From the NCBI GenBank assembly GCA_024681595.1, contig JAILAN010000092.1, positions 1-48,456 of the forward strand: 48,456 nt of DNA, read 5' to 3'. This DNA comes from Lachnospiraceae bacterium (lineage in GTDB: Bacteria; Bacillota; Clostridia; Lachnospirales; Lachnospiraceae). Within the stretch, counting starts at the first letter, position 1, and every line of letters starts with the position of its first letter. Positions 33,723-44,846 of this stretch are shown piece after piece. A program made the translations under genes and the position numbers. Under the pieces are notes generated by a model that saw only the letters and a list, made by a program, of their open reading frames with translations, was not told where the DNA came from and searched no databases.

Positions 33723-35000
33723 CTATATAGATGCATCTTTGTCTTCTTCGGGGGGCAGTGTCATGATGACCTTCTGGATGCGGTTCTGGCTGACTCCGGC
33801 AACCTTTAATGATATGCCGTCCTCCAGGGTTACCGTGGTTCCGTCTTCGGGAAGCGTATCTTCAAGCTGTTCGATTATGAGACCCCCTATCGAGTCATAA
33901 TCCTCCGAAGAAAGCGTAGTCCCCAGCTCATCGTTTATATCATCCAGCTTCTTGCTGCCTTCAATAAGATATGTGTTCTCCTCCATTTTCTGGATGAGAT
34001 TTTCCTCATCGGCATCGTACTCATCCCGGATCTCTCCGACTATCTCCTCGAGCAGATCTTCAAGTGTTACCATCCCGACACATGAACCGTATTCGTTAAG
34101 AACAAAAGCCATGTTGTCGTGACCGGCTCTCATCTCCTGCAAAAGGTCTGATGTCATCTTGTGTTCAAGGGTAAAGAAAGGCTTCCTTAAGATCGATTCC
34201 ACGTTGAAATCACCGGGATCATCTATCTCATGCAGAATGAAATCCTTGATATTGATAAGGCCGATGATATTGTCTTTTTCATCCTCATAGACAGGCAGCC
34301 TGGTATACATATGCTTCTTGAAAAGATCTGTTACTTCTTCAAATGTGGCATCCTTGGGGATCGTGACCATGTCGACTCTGGGGATCATAATGTCTTTTGC
34401 CTCGGCATCTCCGAAGTCGAACACGTTTATGATCATTTCCTTTTCCTCGGCCTCAATCTCACCGTCTTCATGTGAAACATCAACATAAGTGCGAAGCTCA
34501 TTTTCGGTAATGGGTTTGGAAGCGTTGGGATCTACCCTTAAGATGAACATTATCCCCTTAGCGATAAGGTCGATAATAAAGATCACCGGAGTCATAACGA
34601 TCATCAGCAGATTGATGATGCCGGAGATAGCAAGTGAAAACTTCTCCGCATTAGCTGCAGAAAGGTTCTTGGGTACTATCTCGGCAAATATGAGTACCAC
34701 TACAGTCAGAACGAGCGTTGCCACACCGACAGGCACACTTATCCTGAGCGCAAATGTGGTGGCTAATGCAGAAGAAGACAGGTTCACTATATTATTTCCG
34801 ACAAGGACCGTACTTAACATCTTGCCGTATTTTTCAAGTACCTTAAGGGTTCTTTGGGCTCTTTTGTTGCCATCATCAGCAAGCGTCTTTAATGAGACTC
34901 TGTTGACCGTGGTGAGCGCGGTCTCGGAAGCCGAGAAAAATGCGCTCAAAAAAACCAGAACTATTATGAATATCAGCTGGGTTATACTATCTGGGTCCAA
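33723..35000 (-). CDS. CNNM/CorC-type (HlyC/CorC family) membrane protein
   Basis: A 425-residue protein with an N-terminal CNNM (DUF21) membrane domain of three to four helices (about 1-140, motif SASETALTTVNRV), a CBS-domain pair (about 190-330; DIMIPRVDMVTI, VLNEYGSCVGMVTLEDLLEEIVGEI) and a C-terminal CorC_HlyC domain. Family members are linked to magnesium export or resistance; the older name hemolysin is misleading. The best start is a TTG at 35000, overlapping the end of hemZ by 14 bases; AAGGA is rather far upstream, so the exact start is uncertain. Confidence 0.9.
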   Translation of the reverse strand: MDPDSITQLIFIIVLVFLSAFFSASETALTTVNRVSLKTLADDGNKRAQRTLKVLEKYGKMLSTVLVGNNIVNLSSSALATTFALRISVPVGVATLVLTVVVLIFAEIVPKNLSAANAEKFSLAISGIINLLMIVMTPVIFIIDLIAKGIMFILRVDPNASKPITENELRTYVDVSHEDGEIEAEEKEMIINVFDFGDAEAKDIMIPRVDMVTIPKDATFEEVTDLFKKHMYTRLPVYEDEKDNIIGLINIKDFILHEIDDPGDFNVESILRKPFFTLEHKMTSDLLQEMRAGHDNMAFVLNEYGSCVGMVTLEDLLEEIVGEIRDEYDADEENLIQKMEENTYLIEGSKKLDDINDELGTTLSSEDYDSIGGLIIEQLEDTLPEDGTTVTLEDGISLKVAGVSQNRIQKVIMTLPPEEDKDASI

Positions 35001-36447
35001 ATAATTTAATCTTCCTTTCTATCATGTCATCTATACTGTTTATATAAAGATCTATATCCTTAACATTGTCTGTCCGTTCTATCCTTCCGTCACCAAATAC
35101 TCTCTTTGTAACGGTTCCTGCCCCAAGTGCGACGATAGATTCAACCTCTTCCATAATAAGGATATTGTATATTCCTTCCTTACCTTCCCTGGCATATCCG
35201 ACGTTTTCAAAATTTCCGGACATGTTCTTCTGCCTGTAGAGATAATATGGCTTCATACCCATATCATATGCTCCGTCGGAAGCGATCTTCATAGTCTCGT
35301 CTGTATTGTTTAATGTGCTGATACCATTCGTCTGTATCCATTCAGCCATTTTGGATGCTCTTTTGATCGCCAGTGAGTGAACAGTCAGCGAATCGGGAGA
35401 CAGCTTTACTATCTCCTCTATAGTATGAGAAACTTCAGACGGTCCCTCATCGGGAAGACCCAGGATGATATCCATGTTTATGTTATCAAAGCCTTCATCC
35501 CTGGCCATTTTAAAGACATCCTTTATCATCTCCACAGAATGGAGCCGTCCGATATCATCGAGCGTTTTCTGGTTCATGGACTGTGGATTGACGGATATTC
35601 TCGTCACGTTATGCTTTTTTAATGCTCTTAATTTGTCGGCAGTAATGCTGTCGGGGCGTCCGGCCTCAACAGTAAGTTCCCGTATGTTCCTTAAGTCAAA
35701 TGTACTCTCAAGTTTTGAAAGAAGTCTGTCAAGTTCATCTGCCTCAAGCGCAGTCGGGGTGCCGCCTCCTATATATACGCTGTTAAGGTGTTTTCCTTCA
35801 CACAGCTTTGAAACCTCATCCATTTCCCGAAACAGAGCGTTCAGGTAGCCGGGGACTTTGTCCCTGCATGTTGCTATAGGATACGAAGTAAACGAGCAGT
35901 ACAAGCATCTGGTCGGACAAAAAGGAATGCCTATATAAAGGCTGTAGCTGTCTTTATTGTCAATGCTCTTTAATATCCTGTGTTCCCTTTTTGCTATGTC
36001 AATGCACAGATCGAGTTTTTCATCGCTCAGCATGTACACTTCCTTCATGTACTCACGGATCTCTTCATCCGAAGTATCATCAAGAAACTGCATGGGGATC
36101 TTGGTGGGTCTTATACCGGTAAGAGTTCCCCAGGGAAGTGTTTTGCCTGTCAGTCCGAATAGTCCTGTATAGATCAGTCTCTTGAGAAGATTCTTTATGA
36201 CAGTTCTGTCATAATCCGATGATATCTCCACCTTATGTCCGAATGTCTTATCCCCCATAATGGTCAGGAGGATCTCTTCTTCACCGAATGAAATGCTGAT
36301 ATCAGGATAGCCTTCCGATGAACTTTTATCCTTTTCATCATCCGGTCCGAGAACACTGACATCACATTCCGGAAAAAACGCCTTTACCAGGGAATGAATG
36401 TCATAATCAAAACCGGTATTATCGACAGTAACTACGATAGTATCCAT
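34987..36447 (-). CDS. hemZ: Oxygen-independent coproporphyrinogen III dehydrogenase-like, HemZ type
   Basis: A 486-residue radical SAM protein with an extra N-terminal domain (about 1-160) that distinguishes HemZ from HemN/HemW. The cluster motif lies in PFCPTRCLYCSFTSYP (C-x3-C-x2-C), followed by YIGGGTPTAL and ISVNPQSMNQKTL. HemZ is annotated as a coproporphyrinogen oxidase, yet no other heme gene is here, so a different role is possible. Its ATG lies 3 bases past the metallo-beta-lactamase stop without a ribosome site, so translation is probably coupled. The order relA, MBL-fold hydrolase, hemZ is conserved in Firmicutes. Confidence 0.9.
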   Translation of the reverse strand: MDTIVVTVDNTGFDYDIHSLVKAFFPECDVSVLGPDDEKDKSSSEGYPDISISFGEEEILLTIMGDKTFGHKVEISSDYDRTVIKNLLKRLIYTGLFGLTGKTLPWGTLTGIRPTKIPMQFLDDTSDEEIREYMKEVYMLSDEKLDLCIDIAKREHRILKSIDNKDSYSLYIGIPFCPTRCLYCSFTSYPIATCRDKVPGYLNALFREMDEVSKLCEGKHLNSVYIGGGTPTALEADELDRLLSKLESTFDLRNIRELTVEAGRPDSITADKLRALKKHNVTRISVNPQSMNQKTLDDIGRLHSVEMIKDVFKMARDEGFDNINMDIILGLPDEGPSEVSHTIEEIVKLSPDSLTVHSLAIKRASKMAEWIQTNGISTLNNTDETMKIASDGAYDMGMKPYYLYRQKNMSGNFENVGYAREGKEGIYNILIMEEVESIVALGAGTVTKRVFGDGRIERTDNVKDIDLYINSIDDMIERKIKLFGPR

Positions 36448-36450
36448 ATA

Positions 36451-37080
36451 TCACAAGAAGGGATTGTATTCCTTTTCATATTCTATGCTGGTAGGAGAAC
36501 CATGTCCGGGATAGACCTTTGTGTCCTTCGGAAGCACCATCAGTTTATCCTTGATGCTGCGTACGAGAGTACTCATCGATCCGGTAGGCAGATCAGTTCT
36601 TCCGACAGATTCGCAAAAAAGTGTATCTCCCGAGATCAGAAATCCCGCTTCTTCAATATAAAAGCAGCATCCTCCCTCTGTGTGTCCGGGAGTTTTTAAC
36701 ATCTTTATCTTCATACCGCAAAGATCGATCACTTCATCATCTTTAAGATAATGATCCGCCTTTATCTTGCATGATCTTCCGCACTGAGCGGAGCAGTTTT
36801 TACGATCATCAAGGAGCAGATCCTTTTCATCCTCGGATGCATAAACCTTTGCATCGGTCTTTTCCTTAATCCCCTCTATTCCCCAGATATGGTCAAAATG
36901 ACCGTGCGTAAGCAGTATAGCCTTAATCTCCAGGCCGTTCTCACTTAGCTTATCATAAAGGTATCCGCCCTTGTCTGCAGGATCTATGATCACCGCATCA
37001 GGGTTTCCTTCTCTGTATAAAAAGTATGTATTTGTCTGGCACATACCCAGTGTGATCTTCCCGATCTTGATTTCTCCCAT
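36451..37080 (-). CDS. MBL-fold metallo-hydrolase, glyoxalase II-like
   Basis: A 209-residue metallo-beta-lactamase-fold protein with the binuclear metal motif THGHFDH, the following His in PGHTEGGCC, the bridging Asp in SGDTLF, and a late YPGHG. It lacks the C-terminal helical domain of true glyoxalase II. A bound-zinc or iron hydrolase acting on thioesters, or a persulfide dioxygenase-like role, is possible; the substrate is unknown. Located between relA and hemZ. The 77-bp gap to relA holds a small 6-bp hairpin (37126-37143) without a T-run. Confidence 0.88.
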   Translation of the reverse strand: MGEIKIGKITLGMCQTNTYFLYREGNPDAVIIDPADKGGYLYDKLSENGLEIKAILLTHGHFDHIWGIEGIKEKTDAKVYASEDEKDLLLDDRKNCSAQCGRSCKIKADHYLKDDEVIDLCGMKIKMLKTPGHTEGGCCFYIEEAGFLISGDTLFCESVGRTDLPTGSMSTLVRSIKDKLMVLPKDTKVYPGHGSPTSIEYEKEYNPFL

Positions 37081-37157
37081 ATGAATAATCCCCTGTAACT
37101 CTTTAACTACCTAGAAGAGTGACGCGGAAGATACATTTCTTCCAGCGATCTACTTAT

Positions 37158-39461
37158 TTATCCGGTAGTTCTTCCTACCTCAATAACCCCGTCGATACCC
37201 ATCAGTTTGTCCATCATTCTTTGCAGTTCATGGACATTCTGAACCTGGAAAGACATCAAAAATGACGCGATCCCGGACTTCGAAACACGGGTGTTAAGAG
37301 AGATGATATCAATATCTCTTTCGGAAAATGCTTTAGTTATGTCAACCAACAATCCGGTCCTGTTCGTTGCTATTATCTGTATCTCCGCTATGTATTTTTC
37401 ATCTGTCTGTTCTTCGGGTGAAAGTTCCCATTCGGCCTCTATTATCCTGCTGCGTTCGGTCTCGGGAAGCGCGAGCATATTAACACAGTCCGTTCTGTGA
37501 ATGGATATTCCTCTGCCTCTAGTTACAAACCCGATGATCTCATCTCCCGGTATGGGAGCACAGCATTTGGAGAACCGAACAGCCAGATCATGGATACCCT
37601 TGACCACGATCCCCGACCTTGATTTCATATGTGCATTTACGCGGTCGGCATTGTCAGTAACCTCCTTCATGATATCATCTTCGGAGATCGTCTTGGGATG
37701 ATCACGGTCGTAGAATTCCAGCATCTTGTTAATGATCTGTCCTTCCTTTAAACCGCCGTGTCCGACAGCCGCCAGGACTGCTTCCCATGTCTGGAATCCG
37801 TATTTTTTCTGCATCTCCTCACGATAGGGGGCTATCTCGTTAATGTCTATCGCGCGGGACTTGCAATAACTTTGCAGCATGTCGCGTCCCCTGACGATGT
37901 TCTCTTCCTTGTATTCGTTTTTGAACCACTGGTTGATCTTGTTTCGGGCCTGCGAGGATTTGACCATATTAAGCCAGTCGCGGGAGGGTCCCTTGGAATT
38001 CTGGCTGGTCATTATCTCTATACGGTCACCGTTTTTGATCTCGTAATCGATGGTCACCAGTTTGCCGTTTACGCGGGCTCCGATCATCTTGTTTCCGACA
38101 GCGGAATGGATGCTGTATGCAAAATCTATCGGAGTCGAGCCGGCGGGCAGATTCTTGACTTCTCCTGTGGGCGTAAAGCAGTAAACACTGTCGGCAAAAA
38201 GATCGAGGTCAGATTTGAGCAGATCCAGGAACTCCTTGTTATCCGCCATATCCTGCTGCCATTCAAGTATCTGGCGAAGCCAGGCGAGCTTTTCTTCCTC
38301 GGCATCCGAGGCCACCTTGCCGTCAGATGCAGTCTTATACTTCCAGTGAGCGGCTATACCGAATTCAGCCGCCTTGTGCATCTCATATGTACGGATCTGT
38401 ATCTCGAACGGCTGACCCGAGCTTCCTATAAGGGTGGTATGCAGTGACTGATACATATTGGGTTTGGGCATGGCGATATAGTCCTTGAACCTGCCCGGTA
38501 TAGGCTTATATATCTCATGTATCACACCAAGTGCCGCGTAGCAGTCCTTGACAGAATCAACGATGATCCTGACAGCGAACAGATCATATATCTGATCGAT
38601 GGTCTTGTTCTGATTGACCATCTTTTTATAAATACTGTAAAAATGCTTGACCCTGCCGTCGATGTGAGCCTTGATGCCGGCTCTGTTGATGTGCTCGGAA
38701 ACATCATCGACTATGGCCTGAATGTATTTTTCTCTCTCGGATTTTCTCTGAGCTATCTTTTCCGCGAGGTCATAATATGCCTCGGGCTCAAGGTATTTAA
38801 ATGACTGATCGTCCAATTCTACCTTCAGTTTTGAAATGCCGAGTCTTGATGCTATGGGTGAGTATATCTCCAGCGTCTCTCTAGCTATCCTCTGCTGTGC
38901 TTCGATCTTCTGGTATTTGAGCGTACGCATGTTATGGAGTCTGTCGGCCAGTTTGATGAGGATAACTCTGATGTCCTTGGCCATTGCTAGGAACATCTTG
39001 CGCAGGTTCTCAGCCTGCATTTCAACTCTGTCGGGTGTCTTGCTGCCATCGTCTCCGGTAAACTGGAGCTTTTGCAATTTGGTCACACCGTCAACCAGCA
39101 ATGCGACATCATCTCCGAACTGTTCCTTCAGTTCCTCAGCGGTGTAGATCGTATCTTCCACCACATCATGGAGCAGTCCTGCCGCTATGGTCTCCTGATC
39201 CATTTCAAGATCGGCCAGTATTATGGCCACACACAGCGGATGGATTATATATGGTTCTCCGGATTTTCTCTTCTGGTCAAGATGAGCCCTGTAGGCTACC
39301 TGATATGCTCTTTCTATAAGAGTAAGATCCTCAGAGGGGTGATATTTACGGACACGGGAAAGAAGGTCCCGGTACAGTTGTTCGGGACTCTGGAATTCTT
39401 CGATATTCTCGATCGTTCCATAGTCAAAGACTATCTCTTTCTTTTTATCCTGGGTATCCAT
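37158..39461 (-). CDS. relA: Bifunctional (p)ppGpp synthetase/hydrolase
   Basis: A 767-residue Rel protein controlling the stringent response. An N-terminal HD hydrolase domain (LLHDVVEDT near 83-91, plus KLADRLHNMRTL), a synthetase domain (DLFAVRIIV, YQSLHTTLIG), a TGS domain (VYCFTPTGEVKNLPAGSTPIDFAY), a zinc-finger/helical region with CCAPIPGD, and a C-terminal ACT domain are all present. Hydrolase and synthetase motifs are both intact, so it is predicted to make and destroy the alarmone. It follows the CPBP protease gene by 17 bp. Confidence 0.96.
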   Translation of the reverse strand: MDTQDKKKEIVFDYGTIENIEEFQSPEQLYRDLLSRVRKYHPSEDLTLIERAYQVAYRAHLDQKRKSGEPYIIHPLCVAIILADLEMDQETIAAGLLHDVVEDTIYTAEELKEQFGDDVALLVDGVTKLQKLQFTGDDGSKTPDRVEMQAENLRKMFLAMAKDIRVILIKLADRLHNMRTLKYQKIEAQQRIARETLEIYSPIASRLGISKLKVELDDQSFKYLEPEAYYDLAEKIAQRKSEREKYIQAIVDDVSEHINRAGIKAHIDGRVKHFYSIYKKMVNQNKTIDQIYDLFAVRIIVDSVKDCYAALGVIHEIYKPIPGRFKDYIAMPKPNMYQSLHTTLIGSSGQPFEIQIRTYEMHKAAEFGIAAHWKYKTASDGKVASDAEEEKLAWLRQILEWQQDMADNKEFLDLLKSDLDLFADSVYCFTPTGEVKNLPAGSTPIDFAYSIHSAVGNKMIGARVNGKLVTIDYEIKNGDRIEIMTSQNSKGPSRDWLNMVKSSQARNKINQWFKNEYKEENIVRGRDMLQSYCKSRAIDINEIAPYREEMQKKYGFQTWEAVLAAVGHGGLKEGQIINKMLEFYDRDHPKTISEDDIMKEVTDNADRVNAHMKSRSGIVVKGIHDLAVRFSKCCAPIPGDEIIGFVTRGRGISIHRTDCVNMLALPETERSRIIEAEWELSPEEQTDEKYIAEIQIIATNRTGLLVDITKAFSERDIDIISLNTRVSKSGIASFLMSFQVQNVHELQRMMDKLMGIDGVIEVGRTTG

Positions 39462-39478
39462 ATATCCTCTTTATATGA

Positions 39479-40378
39479 TCAGGCTGTTTCCTTTTCGGGC
39501 ATTTTGATCGCAAAGAACGTTATCACTCCGCAGACGATAAAGAGTCCGGCAAATATCATGGCATTTGAAACACTGATCCCGTCTGCAAATGATGAGATAA
39601 GTACCGCGATGAGATTGTTTATCAGGTGGCATATGATGCACGGAATGACTGACTTGTACTTATATCCGATATATCCCCAGAACAGTCCCATCGGTATAAC
39701 ATATACGCTCTGTATGAGATTCAGATGGAAAAGAGCGAACATAACTGCGGAGATTATCATACATCCGACGAGGCCGAATGACTTTTCCGCTCTTCGAAGT
39801 ATCAGTCCGCGTACTGCTATCTCCTCAGCCATGGGAGCCACGATAATTCCTGCCAGAACACCTATAACGCCACTAAGTGCGCCGCTTAAAACTGTATTTA
39901 CATTACTCGCATATTCAGGCAAAAGAAGTGTCATGCCATATTGGAGAAGCACTGCAAGAGAATATGCACTCATAGTTCCGAATACTATAAGGAGTATTGC
40001 CTTAAGGTTCATGATCTTGGGAAGAACCGGAGTTACCCTGCCCTCATCCCTGGCAGGCTTGTAAAACTTAAAGAAATACCACAGTGCGCCTATAACGAGC
40101 ATGATGAATGACGCGAAAAACTGTGTTATCGGAACGAGGGGTGAGTTGGCCATCTCGGCAAGTATCAGTTCCTGAGCCTTGGCAGGATCTCCGCCTGATG
40201 CAAGTATAGCCCTTTGCTGGAGCGGCATCGTTCCTATAACCGATACTATGGCACTGGCTACAGTCATCACGAGAAATACCAGTAACCCGAACAGGTATGC
40301 TCCGACTCCACCTGACTTTGGTGTTTCGTACGTATCCTTAGCGGTTTCTTCAGTCTGTGTTACAAATTCTTCACTCAT
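39479..40378 (-). CDS. CPBP-family intramembrane glutamic endopeptidase
   Basis: A 299-residue membrane protein with about eight helices. The CPBP/Abi motifs are EEIAVRG (E-E-x-x-x-R), FALFHLN and CHLINN, whose Glu and His residues form the active site within the membrane. Relatives process prenylated CAAX proteins in eukaryotes, and in bacteria are linked to bacteriocin immunity or peptide processing. No bacteriocin gene is nearby. GAAAGGGG precedes the ATG. It leads the transcript that continues into relA. Confidence 0.88.
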   Translation of the reverse strand: MSEEFVTQTEETAKDTYETPKSGGVGAYLFGLLVFLVMTVASAIVSVIGTMPLQQRAILASGGDPAKAQELILAEMANSPLVPITQFFASFIMLVIGALWYFFKFYKPARDEGRVTPVLPKIMNLKAILLIVFGTMSAYSLAVLLQYGMTLLLPEYASNVNTVLSGALSGVIGVLAGIIVAPMAEEIAVRGLILRRAEKSFGLVGCMIISAVMFALFHLNLIQSVYVIPMGLFWGYIGYKYKSVIPCIICHLINNLIAVLISSFADGISVSNAMIFAGLFIVCGVITFFAIKMPEKETA

Positions 40379-40412
40379 TTTTGAGTACCCCTTTCAAATT
40401 ACATAATATTTA

Positions 40413-40441
40413 ATTTTATCACAAATATAGGGATTTGTGCA
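40413..40441 (-). promoter_or_regulatory. Promoter for CPBP-relA-MBL-hemZ-CNNM
   Basis: Minus-strand TGCACA (40436-40441), 17-bp spacer, extended -10 TGA-TAAAAT (40413-40418), about 35 bp before the CPBP start and just past the GGDEF gene stop. Confidence 0.5.
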
Positions 40442-40453
40442 GAGATTGCACAG

Positions 40454-42520
40454 CTATTTGATCTTTTGGCCTTTAAGTTCGCGCTTGTCTGCATACATCA
40501 TGTTATCCGCGCGCTCAAAAACCGCACCGACTGTCCGATCTTCGCCCTGCCTGAATTCCGACATTCCAGCAGCTATGACCGGGCCCCGGTTCCCTTTCAT
40601 ATTATCAAAAATGGTTTCATGAAGCCTGTTCATCAGCTTTTTTCTCTTGGAATAATCGTTTCCGCGAAGGAATACCACAAACTCATCTCCGCCAATGCGA
40701 AATACCGGACTGTGGGCAAAAACACTGCAAAGGATCTGTGAAGCAGCCTTAATGTATTCATCTCCTGCCTTATGACCTTCTGTGTCATTTACCTTCTTCA
40801 GGTCATTGATGTCACATACCGCTATTGCAAACGGCAGATAATCAAGTCCGTTATCTATATTGTTCTGTACTGCCTGTTCCAGTTCGGAATATGCGGTCTT
40901 ATTCTTTGTTCCGGTCAGCTCATCACGTCTGGCGAGTTCTTTTTCGGTATTAAGAGCCTTCAGATGTTCTTTTTCTTTTCTGACTTCATCATCGATATTT
41001 TCGACGCCTATGATCAGGTGCTTAGAGTCACTTGATTTCCTGACAGACATTCTGGTATGTTGTGATCTGTCATCGATAATGAGACGATATTCGATGTTAT
41101 ACTCTTTGCGATCCTCAAGAGCAGAGATCAGATGATCGGAATTGACCATTTCAAGCACGCGTTCACGATCCTGCGGATGAATGATCGCCTGAAGGTTCTT
41201 TCTGGAATCGGCAAAAAAATCATCCCCCGAACGGTTGACTTCAAGCTGACCGTATATATTACGTGAAGTGTATCCGACATAATTGCCGTCCTTAGCATCA
41301 ACGTAATAGATAACGTCATAGTTAAGTGCCAGACTCTCCGCAATCTGTCCGAACGTAACCTGTTTTTTCTGATCCTCCATTCTGGAGTTTTCGGCAGTTA
41401 TCTCATCGGTTATATCTTTGTCACACAGAATAAAATGTCTGCCATCCTGTGCCAGCATGACATCAAATCTGAAAAACCTGACCTCTCCATTGACCATTAT
41501 CCTGTACTTATATGAATATGAGCGTCTGCTTCGAAGACGCATCAGCATTTTTTCCTTATAGTAGAGACTCTGGGCAAAAGCTCTGTCGTCAGGGTGAGCG
41601 TATCTTCCCACATTTTCTCTGGTCTCTTTGTAGAAATCCTCACCGTATTTGGGCACCAGCATTGATCTGTACTTTTCACTGGCAGAAAATTCTCTGTAGG
41701 TTCCGCTCTCGATATTCACATAGTATATAGCCTCATAATCCCCTGCGAGTCCGTCTGCTATATTATTGTATATTTCCTTTTCCTTATTAGCCTCTTCAGA
41801 TTTTTCCCTTTCCAGTACGGCCTGCATCTTAACATCCCGAAACTCCCGTTCTTTATCGGTTTTTTCATCTTCTTCAACAAAGACATGGATCAGACATGTG
41901 GCAATGAGAGTTCCTATGGCATAAAAGGGCAGCAGTTCCTTCATGAACTGAAGCGTGATAAAGCCGGCCATAACCGCGCCTGATACACCGACGGTCTGAT
42001 AGTGCATACGATCCTTGCCGTCGGTGCGTTTGGCTATAAACAGCGAATAGACCGATATTGCTACAAACAATATAAACTGAAGTCCCAGATTAACGTATCT
42101 GGCCGGTCCAGGGATATAAACCTTATTCTCATCAAAATGGAAAACGACCGGATAGAACAGATTAACGATAAGGTTAAGGATGATATAGCCGAAGATCATC
42201 CATCCGGCTCCCAGAAAAGCTGTGCTCTTGGCTCCTTTTCTGTCGACATAAGCAACAACATAACGTGTCCATAAAAGCAGTGAAAGAGCCATTGAGGCGA
42301 AATTAATCACGGTATTTAAATAAGACAGAGGGATAATGCCTGCCTCATATATGAATCCCCACAGGATATCAGAGATATAATAGATCGTTATCCCATACAG
42401 ATAATGCCTGTACCTGAGTGCGGGCAAGGCTCCGTTAAGCCGTACGCTTTTTTTCATCGCTTCGTGATTGATGATAAAGTGGAGAACCAGTGTCAACATC
42501 CCGAAACCAGAATAAACCAT
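40454..42520 (-). CDS. Membrane-bound GGDEF diguanylate cyclase with two PAS-like repeats
   Basis: A 688-residue protein. About seven N-terminal membrane helices (1 to about 220) form a sensor; a coiled, charged linker leads to two similar PAS-like repeats (GDYEAIYYVNIESGTYREF and NYDVIYYVDAKDGNYVGY) and a C-terminal GGDEF domain with RIGGDEFVVF. The intact GGDEF site predicts cyclic-di-GMP synthesis. This layout is frequent in Lachnospiraceae. The ribosome site GGAGGAAAGGATCAA is strong. No known target gene is next to it. Confidence 0.92.
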   Translation of the reverse strand: MVYSGFGMLTLVLHFIINHEAMKKSVRLNGALPALRYRHYLYGITIYYISDILWGFIYEAGIIPLSYLNTVINFASMALSLLLWTRYVVAYVDRKGAKSTAFLGAGWMIFGYIILNLIVNLFYPVVFHFDENKVYIPGPARYVNLGLQFILFVAISVYSLFIAKRTDGKDRMHYQTVGVSGAVMAGFITLQFMKELLPFYAIGTLIATCLIHVFVEEDEKTDKEREFRDVKMQAVLEREKSEEANKEKEIYNNIADGLAGDYEAIYYVNIESGTYREFSASEKYRSMLVPKYGEDFYKETRENVGRYAHPDDRAFAQSLYYKEKMLMRLRSRRSYSYKYRIMVNGEVRFFRFDVMLAQDGRHFILCDKDITDEITAENSRMEDQKKQVTFGQIAESLALNYDVIYYVDAKDGNYVGYTSRNIYGQLEVNRSGDDFFADSRKNLQAIIHPQDRERVLEMVNSDHLISALEDRKEYNIEYRLIIDDRSQHTRMSVRKSSDSKHLIIGVENIDDEVRKEKEHLKALNTEKELARRDELTGTKNKTAYSELEQAVQNNIDNGLDYLPFAIAVCDINDLKKVNDTEGHKAGDEYIKAASQILCSVFAHSPVFRIGGDEFVVFLRGNDYSKRKKLMNRLHETIFDNMKGNRGPVIAAGMSEFRQGEDRTVGAVFERADNMMYADKRELKGQKIK

Positions 42521-42622
42521 TTGATCCTTTCCTCCCGGCGAAGATAATCACCTAATTACAATACCGTTACCTTTATTTCATCAAACTCTCTGTTTCCTTC
42601 TTCGGAGTCTTTAATACTAACA

Positions 42623-42650
42623 ATTTTATCATTTTTCCAACCATGCGCAA
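42623..42650 (-). promoter_or_regulatory. Possible promoter for the GGDEF gene
   Basis: Minus-strand TTGCGC (42645-42650), 16-bp spacer and extended -10 TGA-TAAAAT (42623-42628), between the groEL terminators and the GGDEF start. Box quality is moderate. The rest of 42521-42670 shows no other element. Confidence 0.3.
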
Positions 42651-42670
42651 TCCGGTATTTGTATTCAAAA

Positions 42671-42693
42671 GTCCTGCCGCACCCATGCAGGAC
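42671..42693 (-). terminator. Second terminator after groEL
   Basis: GTCCTGC/GCAGGAC arms of 7 bp with a 9-base loop, followed on the minus strand by TTTT. It backs up the stronger hairpin immediately upstream. Confidence 0.6.
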
Positions 42694-42704
42694 TGAATAT
42701 TTGC

Positions 42705-42733
42705 AAAAAGGGCTCCGGAATATCCGGAGCCCT
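42705..42733 (-). terminator. Main rho-independent terminator of groESL
   Basis: Arms AGGGCTCCGGA and TCCGGAGCCCT (42709-42719 and 42723-42733) form a perfect 11-bp stem with a 3-base loop, followed on the minus strand by a T-run (42708-42705). Confidence 0.88.
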
Positions 42734-42766
42734 GAATGATTTACTGATAATCTTTTTAGCGGTATC

Positions 42767-44389
<1,623 letters not shown>

Positions 44390-44406
44390 TTATCTCATCT
44401 CCTTTA

Positions 44407-44691
44407 TTACTGAACAACTGCCAGCACATCGCTCTGGCGTACTATAATATACTCTTCGCCGTCAAGTTTGACTTCGGTTCCGGCATACTTGGAATAGATA
44501 ACCTGATCACCGACCTTAACCTGCATTGCTACTTCTTTGCCATCTACCATTCCGCCGGGTCCTACGGCAACTACTTCTGCCTGCTGGGGCTTTTCCTGGC
44601 TCTGACTGGTAAGGATGATACCTGATTTTGTCGTCTCTTCTGCTTCAAGCTGCTTTAAAACAACTCTGTCGCCTAAAGGTGCTAACTTCAT
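44407..44691 (-). CDS. groS: Co-chaperonin GroES (10 kDa)
   Basis: A 94-residue co-chaperonin with the opening KLAPLGDRVVLK, the mobile-loop segment ETTKSGIILTSQSQEKPQ that binds GroEL, and the closing VRQSDVLAVV. It caps the GroEL chamber. First gene of the groESL operon; AAAAGGAGG precedes the ATG. Confidence 0.98.
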   Translation of the reverse strand: MKLAPLGDRVVLKQLEAEETTKSGIILTSQSQEKPQQAEVVAVGPGGMVDGKEVAMQVKVGDQVIYSKYAGTEVKLDGEEYIIVRQSDVLAVVQ

Positions 44692-44749
44692 TATTTCTGC
44701 CTCCTTTTATATATGGCTCCGCTTCGGAAGCCTAAATCCTTTTCATCTG

Positions 44750-44776
44750 TTAGCACTCTTGATCTTTGAGTGCTAA
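44750..44776 (-). promoter_or_regulatory. CIRCE operator (HrcA binding site)
   Basis: TTAGCACTC-N9-GAGTGCTAA, the exact CIRCE consensus with its 9-base spacer, between the promoter and groES. HrcA repression of groESL is therefore expected; hrcA itself is not in the window. Confidence 0.97.
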
Positions 44777-44789
44777 CCTCACAAAGGGT

Positions 44790-44818
44790 ATATTAGCACT
44801 ATGCCCTTTCCTTTGCAA
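44790..44818 (-). promoter_or_regulatory. groESL promoter
   Basis: Minus-strand TTGCAA (44813-44818), 17-bp spacer, TAATAT (44790-44795). Predicted start near 44783 places CIRCE at the very beginning of the transcript. Confidence 0.85.
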
Positions 44819-44846
44819 TACACTTTATATTTTTTTAATAATTATC

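Noticed and set aside
33723-35000. Hemolysin annotation.
   Set aside because: The CNNM, CBS and CorC_HlyC domain order marks a metal-ion related family; no evidence for a toxin.
37758-40064. Long plus-strand frames opposite relA and the CPBP gene.
   Set aside because: They shadow strongly conserved minus-strand genes and one runs across two genes; no start signals.
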